Assembly (NCBI GenBank): GCA_000447185.1
Contig: KE647080.1
Span: 9,535 to 42,504, forward strand
Length of the DNA stretch: 32,970 nt
Direction: 5' to 3'
Source of the DNA: Vairimorpha apis BRL 01
Taxonomy: Eukaryota > Microsporidia > Nosematidae
In this document: positions 1 through 10,488 of the stretch, piece after piece
Layout of the letters: each line of letters starts with the position of its first letter
Position numbering within the stretch: position 1 is the first letter of the stretch
Translations under genes and position numbers: made by a program
Notes under the pieces: model-generated
Databases searched by the model: none
What the model was told of the DNA's origin: nothing
Seen by the model: only the letters and a program-made list of their open reading frames with translations

Positions 1-134
1 TTATATGCTTCAAGATTTGGTTGACTTTCGATCTCTTTAATATGTCTTTTGTGGTATTTATTCATCAAACTGATACATGTCATAACATATGGTACTATAT
101 TTGTCTTACACTTATGTATTATACCAAGTTCATT
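1..134 (-). mobile_element. Retrotransposon relic A (C-terminal nuclease region)
   Basis: Read on the minus strand, this GC-raised patch has 44 codons without a stop. They begin NELGIIHKCK, pass through VPYVMT and KYHKRHIKEIE and end PNLEAY at the window edge. The order matches the later part of the relic at 4671-5081 (NELGL, then IIPFVLSWDG, then YHKQYLKKIG). Family knowledge places such a block downstream of the catalytic KPD...D motif of the restriction-like endonuclease of R2/R4-type non-LTR retrotransposons. Homology stops abruptly at 134, where plain AT-rich DNA begins, so the copy is cut there. It continues beyond position 1, so whether its 3' end survives is unknown. The family label is inference. 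Confidence 0.7.
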
Positions 135-708
135 TAAATTTTAAATATATAAATCATGATTTTTTGTAATTTAAAAAAATACTTTTTTTAAATATGTGTT
201 ATTTTATTAAAATGATTTATATATAATAATATATGTTTATGTGTATATTTTATTTTAAAAATATTGTGTTCTTTATTTTTTTCATTTAAAAAAAACTTAG
301 TTATTTATGTTTTTAAAAATCTACATTACTAAAATAATGTTTATAAAATTATTATTAAAGTATTAAATTTTAAATAATATTTAAATTAAATAAACAATGA
401 TAGCGTTATTATTTATATCATAAAATATAAAATAATAGTATTTAAATTATATTAAACCTCAGATATAATGACAATAATATATATTTTAATAAAAAAATGT
501 TAAATAAAACATACAATTATATATAGTATCTAATTTATAAATAGTAATAATATTAAAATCATAATTAAGTCTAATTTTTTTTTATTTTATTATAAATTTT
601 AAGTAAATGAAATTTAAAAAACCATTTTTTATACTTAATAATAAAGTAATCTTTAATGCAACGATAATGATATGTGCATTTATATTTTTTATGTAACAAA
701 TATAATTA
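135..708. other. AT-rich gene-free spacer
   Basis: Almost pure A/T with dense stops in all frames. I see no gene, tRNA or clear repeat. It separates two retroelement fragments that lie in opposite orientations. Confidence 0.6.
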
Positions 709-1012
709 TATACAATAAGAAAGAAACTTACAGGAAATTTTGTTTAACGAATAACTTCCAATAACAATAGAAACGATCGTAAATACAGTTTAAATTATAA
801 GTATTAACAAAATAAATTATATTATAATTGAAAAAAGATAATTAACTACTTGATAGGAATAAAAAGCTAACTCATTTAACAACTTTAAATTATGAAATTC
901 TCAAAAGCTTAGAAAATATAAAATTTTTAAACAAATTGGTTTTGAAACATTGATGTAAGACAAAGATAATATCATATGTGAATAAATGAAAAGGCAAGTT
1001 AGTAAAAATTTT
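709..1012 (+). mobile_element. Retrotransposon relic B, heavily decayed
   Basis: The plus strand carries a stop-riddled match to the same nuclease region as relic C (4671-5081). In order it reads QEILFNE, then INKINYIIIEKR (the position of NKPDIFVL in relic C), then QKLRKYKIFKQIGF (the position of KKRIYDLLVNELGL). After a frame change near 945 it reads CKTKIISYV (compare CITEIIPFV in C and CKTNIVPYV in A). Most of it keeps one frame from about 709 to 945 although it holds several stops. The order and spacing of four separate blocks are what make the match convincing. The PD of the catalytic motif is lost (KIN instead of KPD), so this copy is dead. Homology may fade on towards 1130. Confidence 0.6.
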
Positions 1013-2551
1013 ATTTAACATATAAAGAGCTGGTTATTTTTATTTAAACATAAGCATACATATAATTCATAACGGTAAAAATACTCTTAATAGTATTTAA
1101 ATTGAATTAAAAAGGAAAGACTAGATATAAAAATAAAGATATATAAAGCTTATACAAATAGAATATTAAAACTAATTTTCATATAAATAACATTAAAAAA
1201 TTATTTTAACTTTAAAGAAAACCTATACTTCAATAATTAATAGTATAATTAAAAAAATATCATATTTTAGTTATCAACAACTATTAAAATTTTAATTTAT
1301 ATTTACATTACTGTTTTTTTTATAAATAATTTAAAAAATATATGAACTTTGTATTTTATATATGAAAACAAAATGTTGTAGAAAATGTTAAATACAAAAA
1401 ATTTTAGTTTTCAGATAAGTAATTTTATAAACAAACTTATGTGTATATTAGTTAAAAATAATATTACATATTAAAAATTTTAATAATAAATTTATATAAC
1501 AAAACATATTACTTTTTATATATAAAAAATATTTAGTTAAATCTTTACTTATAAAAAAGATTTTATTGAAATTAATATTCAAAAAAAAATATGTAAGTAA
1601 ATTTAAGTCAAAAAAAACATTTATTATTATTTTTTAAACAGAATTTTTTTTATAACTTCAAAATATTTTAAATTTAATTGCAATTATTTTGAAAACCATT
1701 TTTATTTAAAATTTGTATCCTTTATTATTATTATTTAAATATTGTTTTTTAATAATAGTTTAATATAAAATTTTTTTTAGAAACTTTTGTACAACTTCGT
1801 AAAAATATCAAATTTGTGGTTATATTTTAAAAATGTTATTTAATTTTCTTTAATTATATTAATTTGTAGAAAAGAAATATATTTATCATTTGTTTTATTA
1901 TCGCTATAAAAACAATTTTTAAAAAATATTACAAAAATGATAGTATAAAAAACTTATACTACTATAAAAATCAACAGAAAAAAAAAGAAAAATATAAAAT
2001 AAAAAAGCAAATTTAAAAAAGAATTGCGTTTTTTTAAACTCTTTTTATTTTTAATGTATTTTGTTGGTAGATATCATAATTAATAAAATTAAAATGATAA
2101 ATATAATCAAATTTAGTTTATCATTTTTATATATCAACAAAATACTTAGTTTAAAATTATTATTTAATGATTACTATAAAACAAAATTTTGATAAAATAA
2201 AATAAAACATCTACAAATAAATGTATATAAAAAAAAATTTAATCAATAGTTTGCTATCAATGATTTCAATTAAGATTAAAATTTTGATATTTTATATTTT
2301 TTTACTTCAAAATAAAAAATTACGTTTAATATTATAGTACTAATATTTAATCAAAAAAATAAAGTTTATAGAATAATGATAAAATTTTTAAAAAATGTAA
2401 ACATAAAATATTATTAATTTAAATTAAAAAATATTTGTTTAAAGTAAAGTTTTATGGTTTAAATTTTTGATTTTATTAAAATTTAATAAACATCATAAAT
2501 AATTAAATAATATTTAATATTTTTTATAAATAAAATTTGAATAAAAAAATT
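1013..2551. other. AT-rich gene-free region with one inverted repeat
   Basis: No coding frame of note on either strand. The only structure I can support is the nested inverted repeat at 2056-2145. Confidence 0.6.
2056..2145. repeat. Nested inverted repeat
   Basis: The outer arms are GTATTTTGTTG (2056-2066) and its exact reverse complement CAACAAAATAC (2135-2145). Inside them lie AAATGATAAA (2092-2101) and a near-perfect partner TTTATCATTT (2117-2126). The two nested pairs could fold into one interrupted stem-loop. In such AT-rich DNA the inner pair could be chance, but the 11-base outer pair contains G and C and is less easily dismissed. It could be a small non-autonomous transposon end-pair; I see no clear target-site duplication. 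Confidence 0.45.
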
Positions 2552-2779
2552 ATGCAAATATTTTTGATTTTTACAATATTTCAATCAAATATTATTTCTA
2601 GAAGTATACCTATAATATCACCTCAACTTTTAAAAAATTTACATAATGAAAATAAAACAGTAAAGTCAAAATCAGAAACTCAAAATACTCAATTTTTTCA
2701 TAAATTATTTTTTTCAAATAATAATAATACAAAAGATGAAAATAAAAATACTAAAGAATCAAAAAAAATAACTAGTTAA
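2552..2779 (+). CDS. Small predicted secreted protein
   Basis: A 75-residue open frame from the ATG at 2552. An upstream TTG in the same frame at 2537 is not a likely eukaryotic start. The N-terminus MQIFLIFTIFQSNIISR is short and hydrophobic, with a polar residue before a plausible cleavage site, like a signal peptide. The rest is polar and rich in Asn, Lys, Ser and Thr and ends in a run of Lys/Glu/Asn. No cysteine and no known domain is visible. There is no CCC motif before the start, unlike most genes here. Microsporidia export many small lineage-specific proteins, so a secreted effector or wall/tube protein is possible, but this is inference. It could also be a chance frame. Confidence 0.45.
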   Translation: MQIFLIFTIFQSNIISRSIPIISPQLLKNLHNENKTVKSKSETQNTQFFHKLFFSNNNNTKDENKNTKESKKITS

Positions 2780-4250
2780 GGTTAAGAAATATTAAATTTA
2801 ATAAATTTATTTTACTAATGTTTTTTATAATTTTCAATTTTTGCTACATATTTATAATTAATAATTTTTTATACTTATGTTTATTTTTATGATATTTTTT
2901 AGAAAAAATTTATGAAAGTAGAACATTTAATATTTTTTTTAAAAAATTAAAATTAAAATGAACATATTTAAAATACTTTAATATAAACATTTAAAATTTA
3001 TACAAATATTCTTTTAATATATTTTGTTAATTCAGTCTATTTAGTTTATAGTTATTTTGATGTTTATTTAAATAAATCTAGTTATTTTATTACAATAAGA
3101 AAATACATGTTATTTTTAAACGAAACTATATTTTTTTTAAATATTGTAAAAAATAGTATATAAACTTATTGTTTTATATCGATATATGTTTTTAAAAATC
3201 TATTTAAATTGTATTAAATAATTACTACTTTTTTTTAATATTTAATTTATGTTAAACAATATAATTTTTTTTCTCTTTTAAATTTAAATTTAAATTATAT
3301 AATTTTATATAAAACCTTTTAATTTTTTACATTTTTGAAGAACTACGTACAGCATTTGTGTAATCGAAATTTTATATGAAAAATATAAACAAAAAATATA
3401 AAATTGTTTGAAAATTAATAATTTTTTTAATGTATATATATATTATCTTTTTTAGAAACCATGAACAAATTTTAATAAATATGACATTCAACTTTTAGTT
3501 TTTTATTATATAATGAGAGTAATATGTACTTTTACAACAATAAAAAATAATTCTTATTTTTATTTGTTCATTTTTTATTATTAAATTTATTAGTTACTAT
3601 AATTTGAAATATCAGAATTTATACTTTTATAATATTTATTTATTTTTTAATTTAAAATGTTCCTAATTTTTTTAGTTAAGTAAAATTAATTCAATTATAA
3701 AGAATAATTTATAAAATAAAAATTTATTATTGTTATAAATATGTATCTTGATAGTAATTTTTCTATATTTAATAATATTAGGTTTTAGTAAATTGATTCA
3801 TATTATTTTTTAAACAAAATGTTTATTTTTAAAAATTAATCTAAAAAATAAATTTTTTAAAACTACTATAAATTTTTTAATAAATCATAGATAATTGATT
3901 AAGATATAATGTAAAAATAACATTTTTAATATTTATAATATTTATATATATAATATTATAAAATGTTATTTTACGAGTTAATTGTATTTAAACGATATTT
4001 TAAAACTACGTTAGTTATATATTGGTTTAATTTTTCTATATTTTATTGAATGAATTTTAACAATAAATAAAAAGTTTATGTGCATGATTAATTAAAAAGT
4101 AACCATTGATAAAGATATTATTAATAGAATTGCTAAAATGTTGTTTATAATTTATATAATTATAAAAAAATTTTGTTATGATTTACTAGATAAAAGATAT
4201 TTAATTACAAATTTAATTTAATTAAATCTTTATTAAACAAAAAAAATACT
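2780..4250. other. AT-rich gene-free region
   Basis: Stops are dense in all frames. A slightly less AT-rich patch near 3335-3365 (around gaactacgtacagc) has no recognisable coding content. I see nothing else. Confidence 0.55.
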
Positions 4251-4254
4251 ACCC

Positions 4255-4612
4255 ATGCTATTTTTTACATTTATTTTATATATTTTAAGTTCAAAAGATA
4301 TTAAGAAAGAAGAAAATATGCTAAATATTTCTTCTCAAAAAATTGATAAAACTGCTAAAAATACAAAAAAAATAAAATTTATTATTCATCAAAGGGATAT
4401 GAAAATTATGTTTTAGAGCAAAATAAAAAAATATTGATAAATGTAGAGAATGGTTAAATATTTGTAATGAAATTAAACAAATTGAAGATAGAACAAAACG
4501 TGCACATAATTTTGATACTGGAAAATATTATTCTGCATCAGAAGAGTGTAAAGATTATACAAAGGAAATGTCTGTTAAGAATGTTAGTTCAAGATTTAAT
4601 TCATCAAAATAA
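4255..4612 (+). CDS. Predicted secreted protein, two apparent frameshifts
   Basis: The ATG at 4255 directly follows ACCC, the start signature of this genome. The N-terminus MLFFTFILYILSSKD looks like a signal peptide. The frame stops at 4416, but coding continues in two further frames. One runs from about 4373 (YSSKGYENYVLEQNKK) and the next from about 4433 (NIDKCREWLNICNEIKQ) to the stop at 4610-4612. Both changes lie at A-runs (A8 at 4365-4372, A7 at 4425-4431), and each equals one missing base, as in four other genes here. The implied product is about 119 residues, Lys/Asn/Glu-rich, with three cysteines in its later half. I do not recognise a family. It may be an intact gene with sequence errors or a young pseudogene. 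Confidence 0.55.
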
Positions 4613-4670
4613 AAATAAAAGATTTTTTATAAAGCTTCTTTTATTTATTTCATAGTTCTTCTTTTTTACA

Positions 4671-5081
4671 TCAATTACTTGTATCCATCAGCTCAATGTC
4701 GCCTATTCCATTATCGCTTTTTTTAAGTCTCTCTCAATAATCCATTAAGAAAACCTCCATCGTTTTCTTTAAGGTTCGAGTTTGAATGTCAGCTTCAGTA
4801 TTAAGATAGAGACCTATTTTCTTTAAGTATTGTTTATGGTATGTAGTCTTCAACCCATCCCATGATAGGACAAACGGAATTATCTCTGTTATGCACTTTT
4901 AAATTAACCATAACCCAAGCTCATTTACTAACAGATCGTATATTCTCTTTTTTTCATTTTTTACTGTGTATAAGTTGTCTATACTAGTTACACCTACATC
5001 TATTAAGGTTATTTTCTTATTTGCTTTGCCCAACACAAAGATGTCAGGTTTGTTGTTAGAGATTTTCACATCCGTATTGTT
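4671..5081 (-). mobile_element. Retrotransposon relic C (REL-endonuclease domain)
   Basis: This is the best preserved relic: one minus-strand frame of about 137 codons with two in-frame stops (after ELGLWLI and after VFLMDY). It contains NNKPDIFVLGKANKK followed by ITLIDVGVTS, then EKKRIYDLLVNELG, then IIPFVLSWDG and YHKQYLKKIG. The spacing KPD-14 residues-D fits the K/R-PD-X12-14-D/E nuclease motif of restriction-like endonucleases in R2/R4-type non-LTR retrotransposons. Codons and GC content clearly differ from the surrounding DNA. Upstream of 5081 homology ends at a stop and AT-rich sequence, so the reverse transcriptase part is missing, as expected of a 5'-truncated insertion that then decayed. 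The exact clade is uncertain. Confidence 0.75.
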
Positions 5082-5687
5082 TTATGTATAAAAATAAATA
5101 TTTTATTTAAATAAAAAGTACTATACTAAATTTTATTAAAATGTTTAAATCTTTTTAAAATTTTAGATAATGTTGCAAATAAAATATTATTATGATTTTT
5201 TTAAAAGATTAAGTTTCTTAGTTATTTTTAAAAAAGTATTAAATTATAATTATATAAGCAAAATATTAAATAATCCAATTAATTTATTAATATTATTTTG
5301 TAAAAATTTCATTATTTTAGAAGTATGATATAAATTATTGATTTAAAATTTTTTTTATGAAAATAAAGTCTTTTTTTATTGTATAAAAAAATCAATTAAA
5401 ATCATAAAGAATGTTTTATAGTTACTATTAGATATTTAAATTTGTTGATTATGAATATACAACTTACTAAATTTTTAAAAAATTTTGTAAATTTTATATC
5501 TAAAAATAGATTTAAAAAGTATTAATTCTGTTTTTAATTTTTTTAAGACCATTTTACGACAAACATAATAAAAGTTTATTTTTTGTATAAAATTTTATAT
5601 AATAATTAATTGTTTAAATATTTTTTAAATAAATATAATCAAACTTATAAAAACTTTATTATTACAAATTTTTCTTTACAAAAAAGT
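5082..5687. other. AT-rich gene-free region
   Basis: No open frame or repeat that I can support. It lies between the retroelement relic and the 3' end of a minus-strand gene. Confidence 0.55.
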
Positions 5688-6002
5688 TTAATTTTTTAAT
5701 AAAGATTCTTTAAATTGGTGATATTCATCCAAACTATTTTTCAGAGTGTCTAACTTTTTAAATGCAGTTTCTTTTTCCATATTTTCTTCTTTCATACTCT
5801 CATATAATCCATGTGCATTTTCATATATCTTTTTTTGTATTTTTATATGTTCTACCAATTTTGAGACATCTTCTTCCGGAAATTTATCATGTGTCATTTC
5901 ATGAACTACTTGATCTAAAAATACGCTATATTTCTCTAGTCTATTTAATAGATCATCATTGTGTAAACTTTCTTGGATAGTTTTTATATTTACTTTTTCC
6001 AT
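5688..6002 (-). CDS. Small helical (coiled-coil) protein of unknown function
   Basis: An intact 104-residue frame from a true ATG. It has no signal peptide, membrane segment or cysteine. The sequence is charged and predicted almost entirely helical. Residues about 20-35 have heptad-like hydrophobics (LEKYSVFLDQVV), and residues about 48-100 (LVEHIKIQKKIY to LDEYHQFKESLL) look like a long coiled coil. Size and character fit a small subunit of a larger complex (mediator, kinetochore, prefoldin-like), but no family signature is visible, so I assign none. GGCC lies about 8 bases before the ATG rather than the usual CCC. Codon use is less AT-extreme than the flanks, which supports a real gene. Its neighbour RPS25 is on the same strand about 800 bases upstream. 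Confidence 0.65.
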   Translation of the reverse strand: MEKVNIKTIQESLHNDDLLNRLEKYSVFLDQVVHEMTHDKFPEEDVSKLVEHIKIQKKIYENAHGLYESMKEENMEKETAFKKLDTLKNSLDEYHQFKESLLKN

Positions 6003-6800
6003 GCTACAAGGCCTTATTTGTTTATTAATTTTTTTTCAAACAACTAGTTTTGATTTGATGTTGAAAAACCAATACATTATTAAATATATATATAATATTT
6101 TGTAAAACATCAAACTATTTAAAAATACTATAAGTTTTAATTTGATAAAAAATTAATTACATAAGATTATTTTTGTAAAAAACAAACTTTAAAATGAAAA
6201 ATTTAACTTTAGTTTTTTTCTAATAAAAAAAATATAACAAGCATATAATTTACCTAAAATTCCAGTCTTGGACAATAATTTATAATTCATTTTTTAGATT
6301 TTGATATAAAACTTTATTTTTTAATGTTGTATTATAAAAATATTATAAAAATTCTAAAGAGTATTTAAATTTAAAACAAATTATATCTATTGTGAAACAT
6401 TTAAAATAAATTTTTAAAATGAAATATACATCTTTTTAATAGATAAATTTTTGAATTATAAAAATAATGAAATTATTAAAATAATTTTTTTAAGCTAATA
6501 CATTTAAATAAACAACTTTATTTTTTAAATTTTTTAAAAAGTTAAAACTTCTATTTAAAATCATTAAATATATATTTAAACAATAAAACAGTACTATATT
6601 AGGCTTAAAAAGTTTTATAAATCGATAAAAACTTAACAAATAAAATTATTATAGTAAATTGATTTTGTATATATATAATTTGTTAGCAACATTTCTTATA
6701 CTATTTATAGAATAACAACAAAAAATACATAATAAATTACTTACTGTTAAATTAACACAATATAATTATTAAAAAATCATAAACATAAATTTAAATTATT
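6003..6800. other. AT-rich spacer between two minus-strand genes
   Basis: No gene seen. A short less AT-rich stretch at 6238-6290 has a brief open plus frame (QAYNLPKIPVLDNN) but no start or wider support. Confidence 0.5.
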
Positions 6801-7192
6801 TTATTCAGCTTTTTCTTGCAAAGAAATATTTTCAGAAATAGTTTCGTTATTATTAGTTATTTCTTCTTTGGTTTCTACGATTGGTTGTCCATAAATAACT
6901 GTTTGATTACTTCTATGAATAACAAATAAATCTCCTCTCTCAACAAAATATCGAAGAATATTTTTAGCTACACTTAATGTTAAATTAAGACGACTTCCCA
7001 AACTAAATACTGTTAATAATTTTGCCTTTTTAACTTCTTTTTCTACTTTTTGAAGTAATTCATCAGATACAGTAAAAATCTTTCGTTGCTCATCTTTCTT
7101 TTTTACTTCAGTCCATTTCTTTTTTCTTTTTTTGATGTTGATGCGGCTTTTAAAGCTTTCTTTTCTTTCGTCTCTTGTATTTTCTTTGCCAT
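6801..7192 (-). CDS. RPS25: 40S ribosomal protein eS25 (RPS25), one apparent frameshift
   Basis: eS25 is a small-subunit protein of the ribosome head. The ATG at 7192 follows ACCCC by 7 bases, the genome's start signature. The first frame gives a Lys/Ala-rich N-terminus ([18 protein letters not shown]) and would stop after 29 residues. One base further, a second frame reads [18 protein letters not shown] and then the winged-helix region ([20 protein letters not shown], then [17 protein letters not shown]). That region matches eS25, where RLKIRGSLAR and HRAQVIYTR occupy these places. The break lies in two adjacent T-runs (T6 at 7120-7125, T7 at 7127-7133) and needs one extra base. The implied length is about 130 residues, with a C-terminal acidic tail of some 25 residues beyond the usual end. 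An essential gene is unlikely to be dead, so a sequence error is likeliest. Confidence 0.85.
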
Positions 7193-7987
7193 ATTTAAAG
7201 GGGTATTATTTAAAGATTTTCTAATTGCAAGTTGTTTATATAAAATGTCATAATATTATAAAACAAATGTTAACAAAATTTTCTGTATATAATCTTTATT
7301 GTTTTAAATATATATTTTTACTTTTAAAATATTAAAACTACATATTTTAAAAGAAAAAATATTAAAAATTAGTACACAATGATTTATCATATTATAAACG
7401 AAATTTTTAATACAACGCTTAATTTTTCTATCTAAATTAAGTAATATTTAAATATTATAACTATCGTAATTGTTTAATGGATAATATTTTTAAAAAACAT
7501 TATAATTTTTGTCTAAATGTATATTTATATATAAAGCATAAAAGAAATAAGTTGTAATTTATAAATTTAATTGTAAATATTTGCATGTTGCAATTTCAAC
7601 GAATTTAATAATTTTATTATATTTATCTAAGAAAATTATCATAAATAAAAAATGATCACCATGTTATAATTTATTATAAATTTAAATACAATTCTGATTT
7701 AGTAAAATTTAAGTCCATAGACTAATTTGACCTACAATAATTATATTTTAATAAGAATTTTCAAAACTTTATAAAATTTTTTTTATATGCTAATCTGATT
7801 TAGTTAAAATAAAATTAATTTTTACTTTATAATTTTGTGCTTAAATATAGAATATTTCCATTTTTTTATTTAATTAAGAAATTTTTAAATCTATTGAATA
7901 AATTTTTTTGATTGTCATATTACAAAAAAAATTATATTATAAAAATTTTTATGCAAATTTTAATAAATATAAAAAATTAAACCCTTT
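7193..7987. promoter_or_regulatory. Divergent intergenic region between RPS25 and the SCC3-like gene
   Basis: Both genes start outward from this spacer, and each has a C-run next to its ATG: CCCC on the minus strand at 7203-7200 for RPS25, and CCC at 7982-7984 (ACCCTTTATG) for the cohesin gene. The 795 bases between hold no frame I can support. Confidence 0.6.
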
Positions 7988-10112
7988 ATGGATTCTCTGA
8001 TAAAATCTGACATATCTTTAGATAAACAGACAACATCTACTGATATAGATTCTTTCAATACCTACACTACTAAATTTTTTATTAGCAAATATGCATCCAT
8101 TGACGATGCAACACCGGTTATTGTAAATATTCTTAAATTTATTCCAATAAATAAATCTACAAAATTATCCAACATTGTTATAAACTTATCAAATGTTGAC
8201 ATTACAAAATTACAACCTTTTACGACAAATAAAAATAGAATAATTAGATATATCAGTACAAATATAATGTACAAATATATTATTCATAATTACAAAAATA
8301 ACAATTTAATTTATGTAAATGAAATATTTACGAGTACATTTTTACATCGATATAAAGACGTAGATCCTAATATAAGATGTTTGTCGTTTGATTTTATTGT
8401 AAATTTTATATCTTTAAATGAAAAACTATTTAATAAACATTTAAAATTTGTTGAATTGGGCTTAAAAGACAAAAATGATATGGTAAGAAAATCAATTCTT
8501 GCAGAATTGAGAAAAAAAAGAATTATAACAAATAAAAAGATAATAATTGATTTGTGTCAATTTGACAGAAATGTTAATATTAGAAATGAAGCTTTAAAAG
8601 TGATATGTTCATATTTCTTTAAAGATAAAATATTTATAGAAGATGATGTATTTGTAGTATTACAGAATTTTAGTGTAAATAATTACATTGATGTAAAAGA
8701 TAATAATGAAAAATATAAAGATAAAGAACAAAATAACAATATAACTATCAACAACAATTTACAAAATAATAAATTAAAAAATAAAAATAATTCTCAAAAT
8801 AAAATTATATCGAATCTTATATCTTTTATGCTAGAAAAAGATTTCGATAGAATTTTACATCGAATTTTTAACACATCAAAAAATTTGTTAGAATATGCTA
8901 ATATCCCTTCTAATTATAAATGTGAATGTAAATGTTTTTTTGAAATTTATAAAATAAAAAAATAAATTTAAATATTACAGAAATTTTTAATCTAATACAA
9001 GATAATTTAAATTATACTTCTATGATCATAGAAATACTTCAATATTCAACAATTGATAATATTGAAGTTTTTATTAATTTATTAAATATAATTATGAAAT
9101 ATATTAATACTAATCAAAATTTACAAATTTTTGATAACTTCTGCAAATATTTACAATCAATTCAAGATGATTTTCAATCAATAATTCAAAATATATTAGA
9201 TATTAATATTGAAGATATACATTATAGATATTATATAATTAAATATTTTAATATTTCTAAATTTATAACTGAACAAGATTATTTAGAAACACATGTTTTT
9301 AAAATATTATGGTGTTTATTAGAGGATGAATTTAATATTAATATTTTAAATTTTAAATGGTATGATAAAAAAGAACTATGTAATTTAATTTTGTTTATAA
9401 AAGATAAAATAGGAGAATTTGACGAAAAATATTTAGAAGATGTACCTAATGATAAAATAAGTTGTTTAAATATTTTATATCATAAGTTAATACAAACATG
9501 TAATAATACAGAAGATAAACAAAAAAATTTAAAAATGAAAATTCAGATTGTAATTTAGTAAATATTACTGAAAATATTGAATCAAAAAATACTATCATAA
9601 AAATAAACTATTCTAGTAAAAATTCTCAAAATAAAGATTTAACTGATAAGAATTTGGAATATAATGAAAAAACAATTGACTTAAATAATTCACTTGAAAA
9701 TTCTTATAATGATATTTTAAATAATGAAAAACCAAAAAAATTATTATTAAATGAAAAATTTAAAAACATTATAACAAATTCTGTTGATTTTTTAGATGAT
9801 AAGGATCTTTTTTTATATATTTATAAATTTAATGAAGAAAATATTTTTGAAGATAAAATTTATTTTTTATACAAATATATTGAAAATATAGAAATATACA
9901 TGGAATTATATTCGAAATCTAAAAATAAGAAAAATTTAGCGTATAGTTTTTTTAAATGGATTTGTAAAGAATATAATAATAGTAAATTATATCTAGAAAT
10001 AGGTAAATTTATTAATAGTAAATATAAAGATGTAGAATCTGGATTTTATTTTAAAAATATTAAATATGTTTTAGAAAAGAATAATAATATTGTTTTTACA
10101 ATTTATTGGAAA
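7988..10112 (+). CDS. SCC3/STAG-like cohesin subunit, two apparent frameshifts, 3' end lost in gap
   Basis: The start is ATG after CCCTTT. Three consecutive frames make one long helical protein: 7988 to about 8957, about 8963-9521 and about 9528-10112. The changes fall at A7 runs (8956-8962 and 9521-9527), and each equals one missing base. Protein sequence runs on smoothly across both, for example INLNITEIFNL and KNENSDCNLVNITEN. Residues 118-130, FLHRYKDVDPNIR, followed by VELGLKDKNDMVRKSILAEL, match the STAG signature of SCC3/SA (VHRYRDVDP-IR, then GW-L-DK--VR). In this family the subunit binds the Scc1 kleisin and DNA and is needed for sister chromatid cohesion. The part after residue 230 is Asn/Lys-rich. 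The 3' end is cut by the N gap. Another HEAT-repeat protein, such as a condensin subunit, is the main alternative. Confidence 0.7.
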
Positions 10113-10132
10113 NNNNNNNNNNNNNNNNNNNN
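10113..10132. other. Assembly gap (20 N)
   Basis: A run of exactly 20 N, probably of placeholder length. It removes the 3' end of the cohesin-like gene and the 5' end of RPS13, so the true distance and even the adjacency of these two genes are not established by the sequence. Confidence 0.98.
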
Positions 10133-10488
10133 ACATCAGAGCAGATATTATAAAAATGAGCAACAAAGGCATTTCTACTGCAGAAATTGGTAATAAATTA
10201 AGAGATGTGTATGGAGTAGGAGATTGTAAAACTATTTTAGATGGTTATTCTTTAAGTAGATTTTTAGAAAAAGAAGGAAATTTTATTGAGATACCAGAAG
10301 ATGTAAAAGATTTGGTAAAAAGAGCCAATATTTTAAGAAAACATATTAATTTACATAGGCGAGATAAAGATGCTAAATTTCGATTAGGTCTAATTACCAG
10401 CAGACTTAATAGATGTGTTAAACACTATAAGAAAAAAATGAGAATACCAAGTACTTGGAAACCAAAAACAGTTGAGTTAATGAAATAA
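10133..10488 (+). CDS. RPS13: 40S ribosomal protein uS15 (RPS13), 5' truncated by the gap
   Basis: About 117 residues remain, in a clean frame from the gap to the stop at 10486-10488. The sequence [20 protein letters not shown] begins inside the eukaryotic N-terminal extension. It leads into the uS15 core, with [20 protein letters not shown] and then [13 protein letters not shown], the conserved RNA-binding helices that contact 18S rRNA in the small-subunit platform. The end, [13 protein letters not shown], corresponds to the usual PPNWKYES region. The eukaryotic protein is about 150 residues, so roughly the first 35-40 are missing with the start. Codon use is less AT-biased than in neighbouring hypothetical genes, as expected for a highly expressed gene. 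Confidence 0.93.

Noticed and set aside
4467..4655. 62-residue plus-strand open frame
   Set aside because: It overlaps the third segment of the secreted protein (ending 4612) in another frame. The real coding frame there has better composition and continuity with a signal peptide.
6801..7192. RPS25 as a spliced gene with a short intron
   Set aside because: No GT...AG-like boundary near the break. The lysine-rich coding runs through and a single added base in the T-runs restores it.
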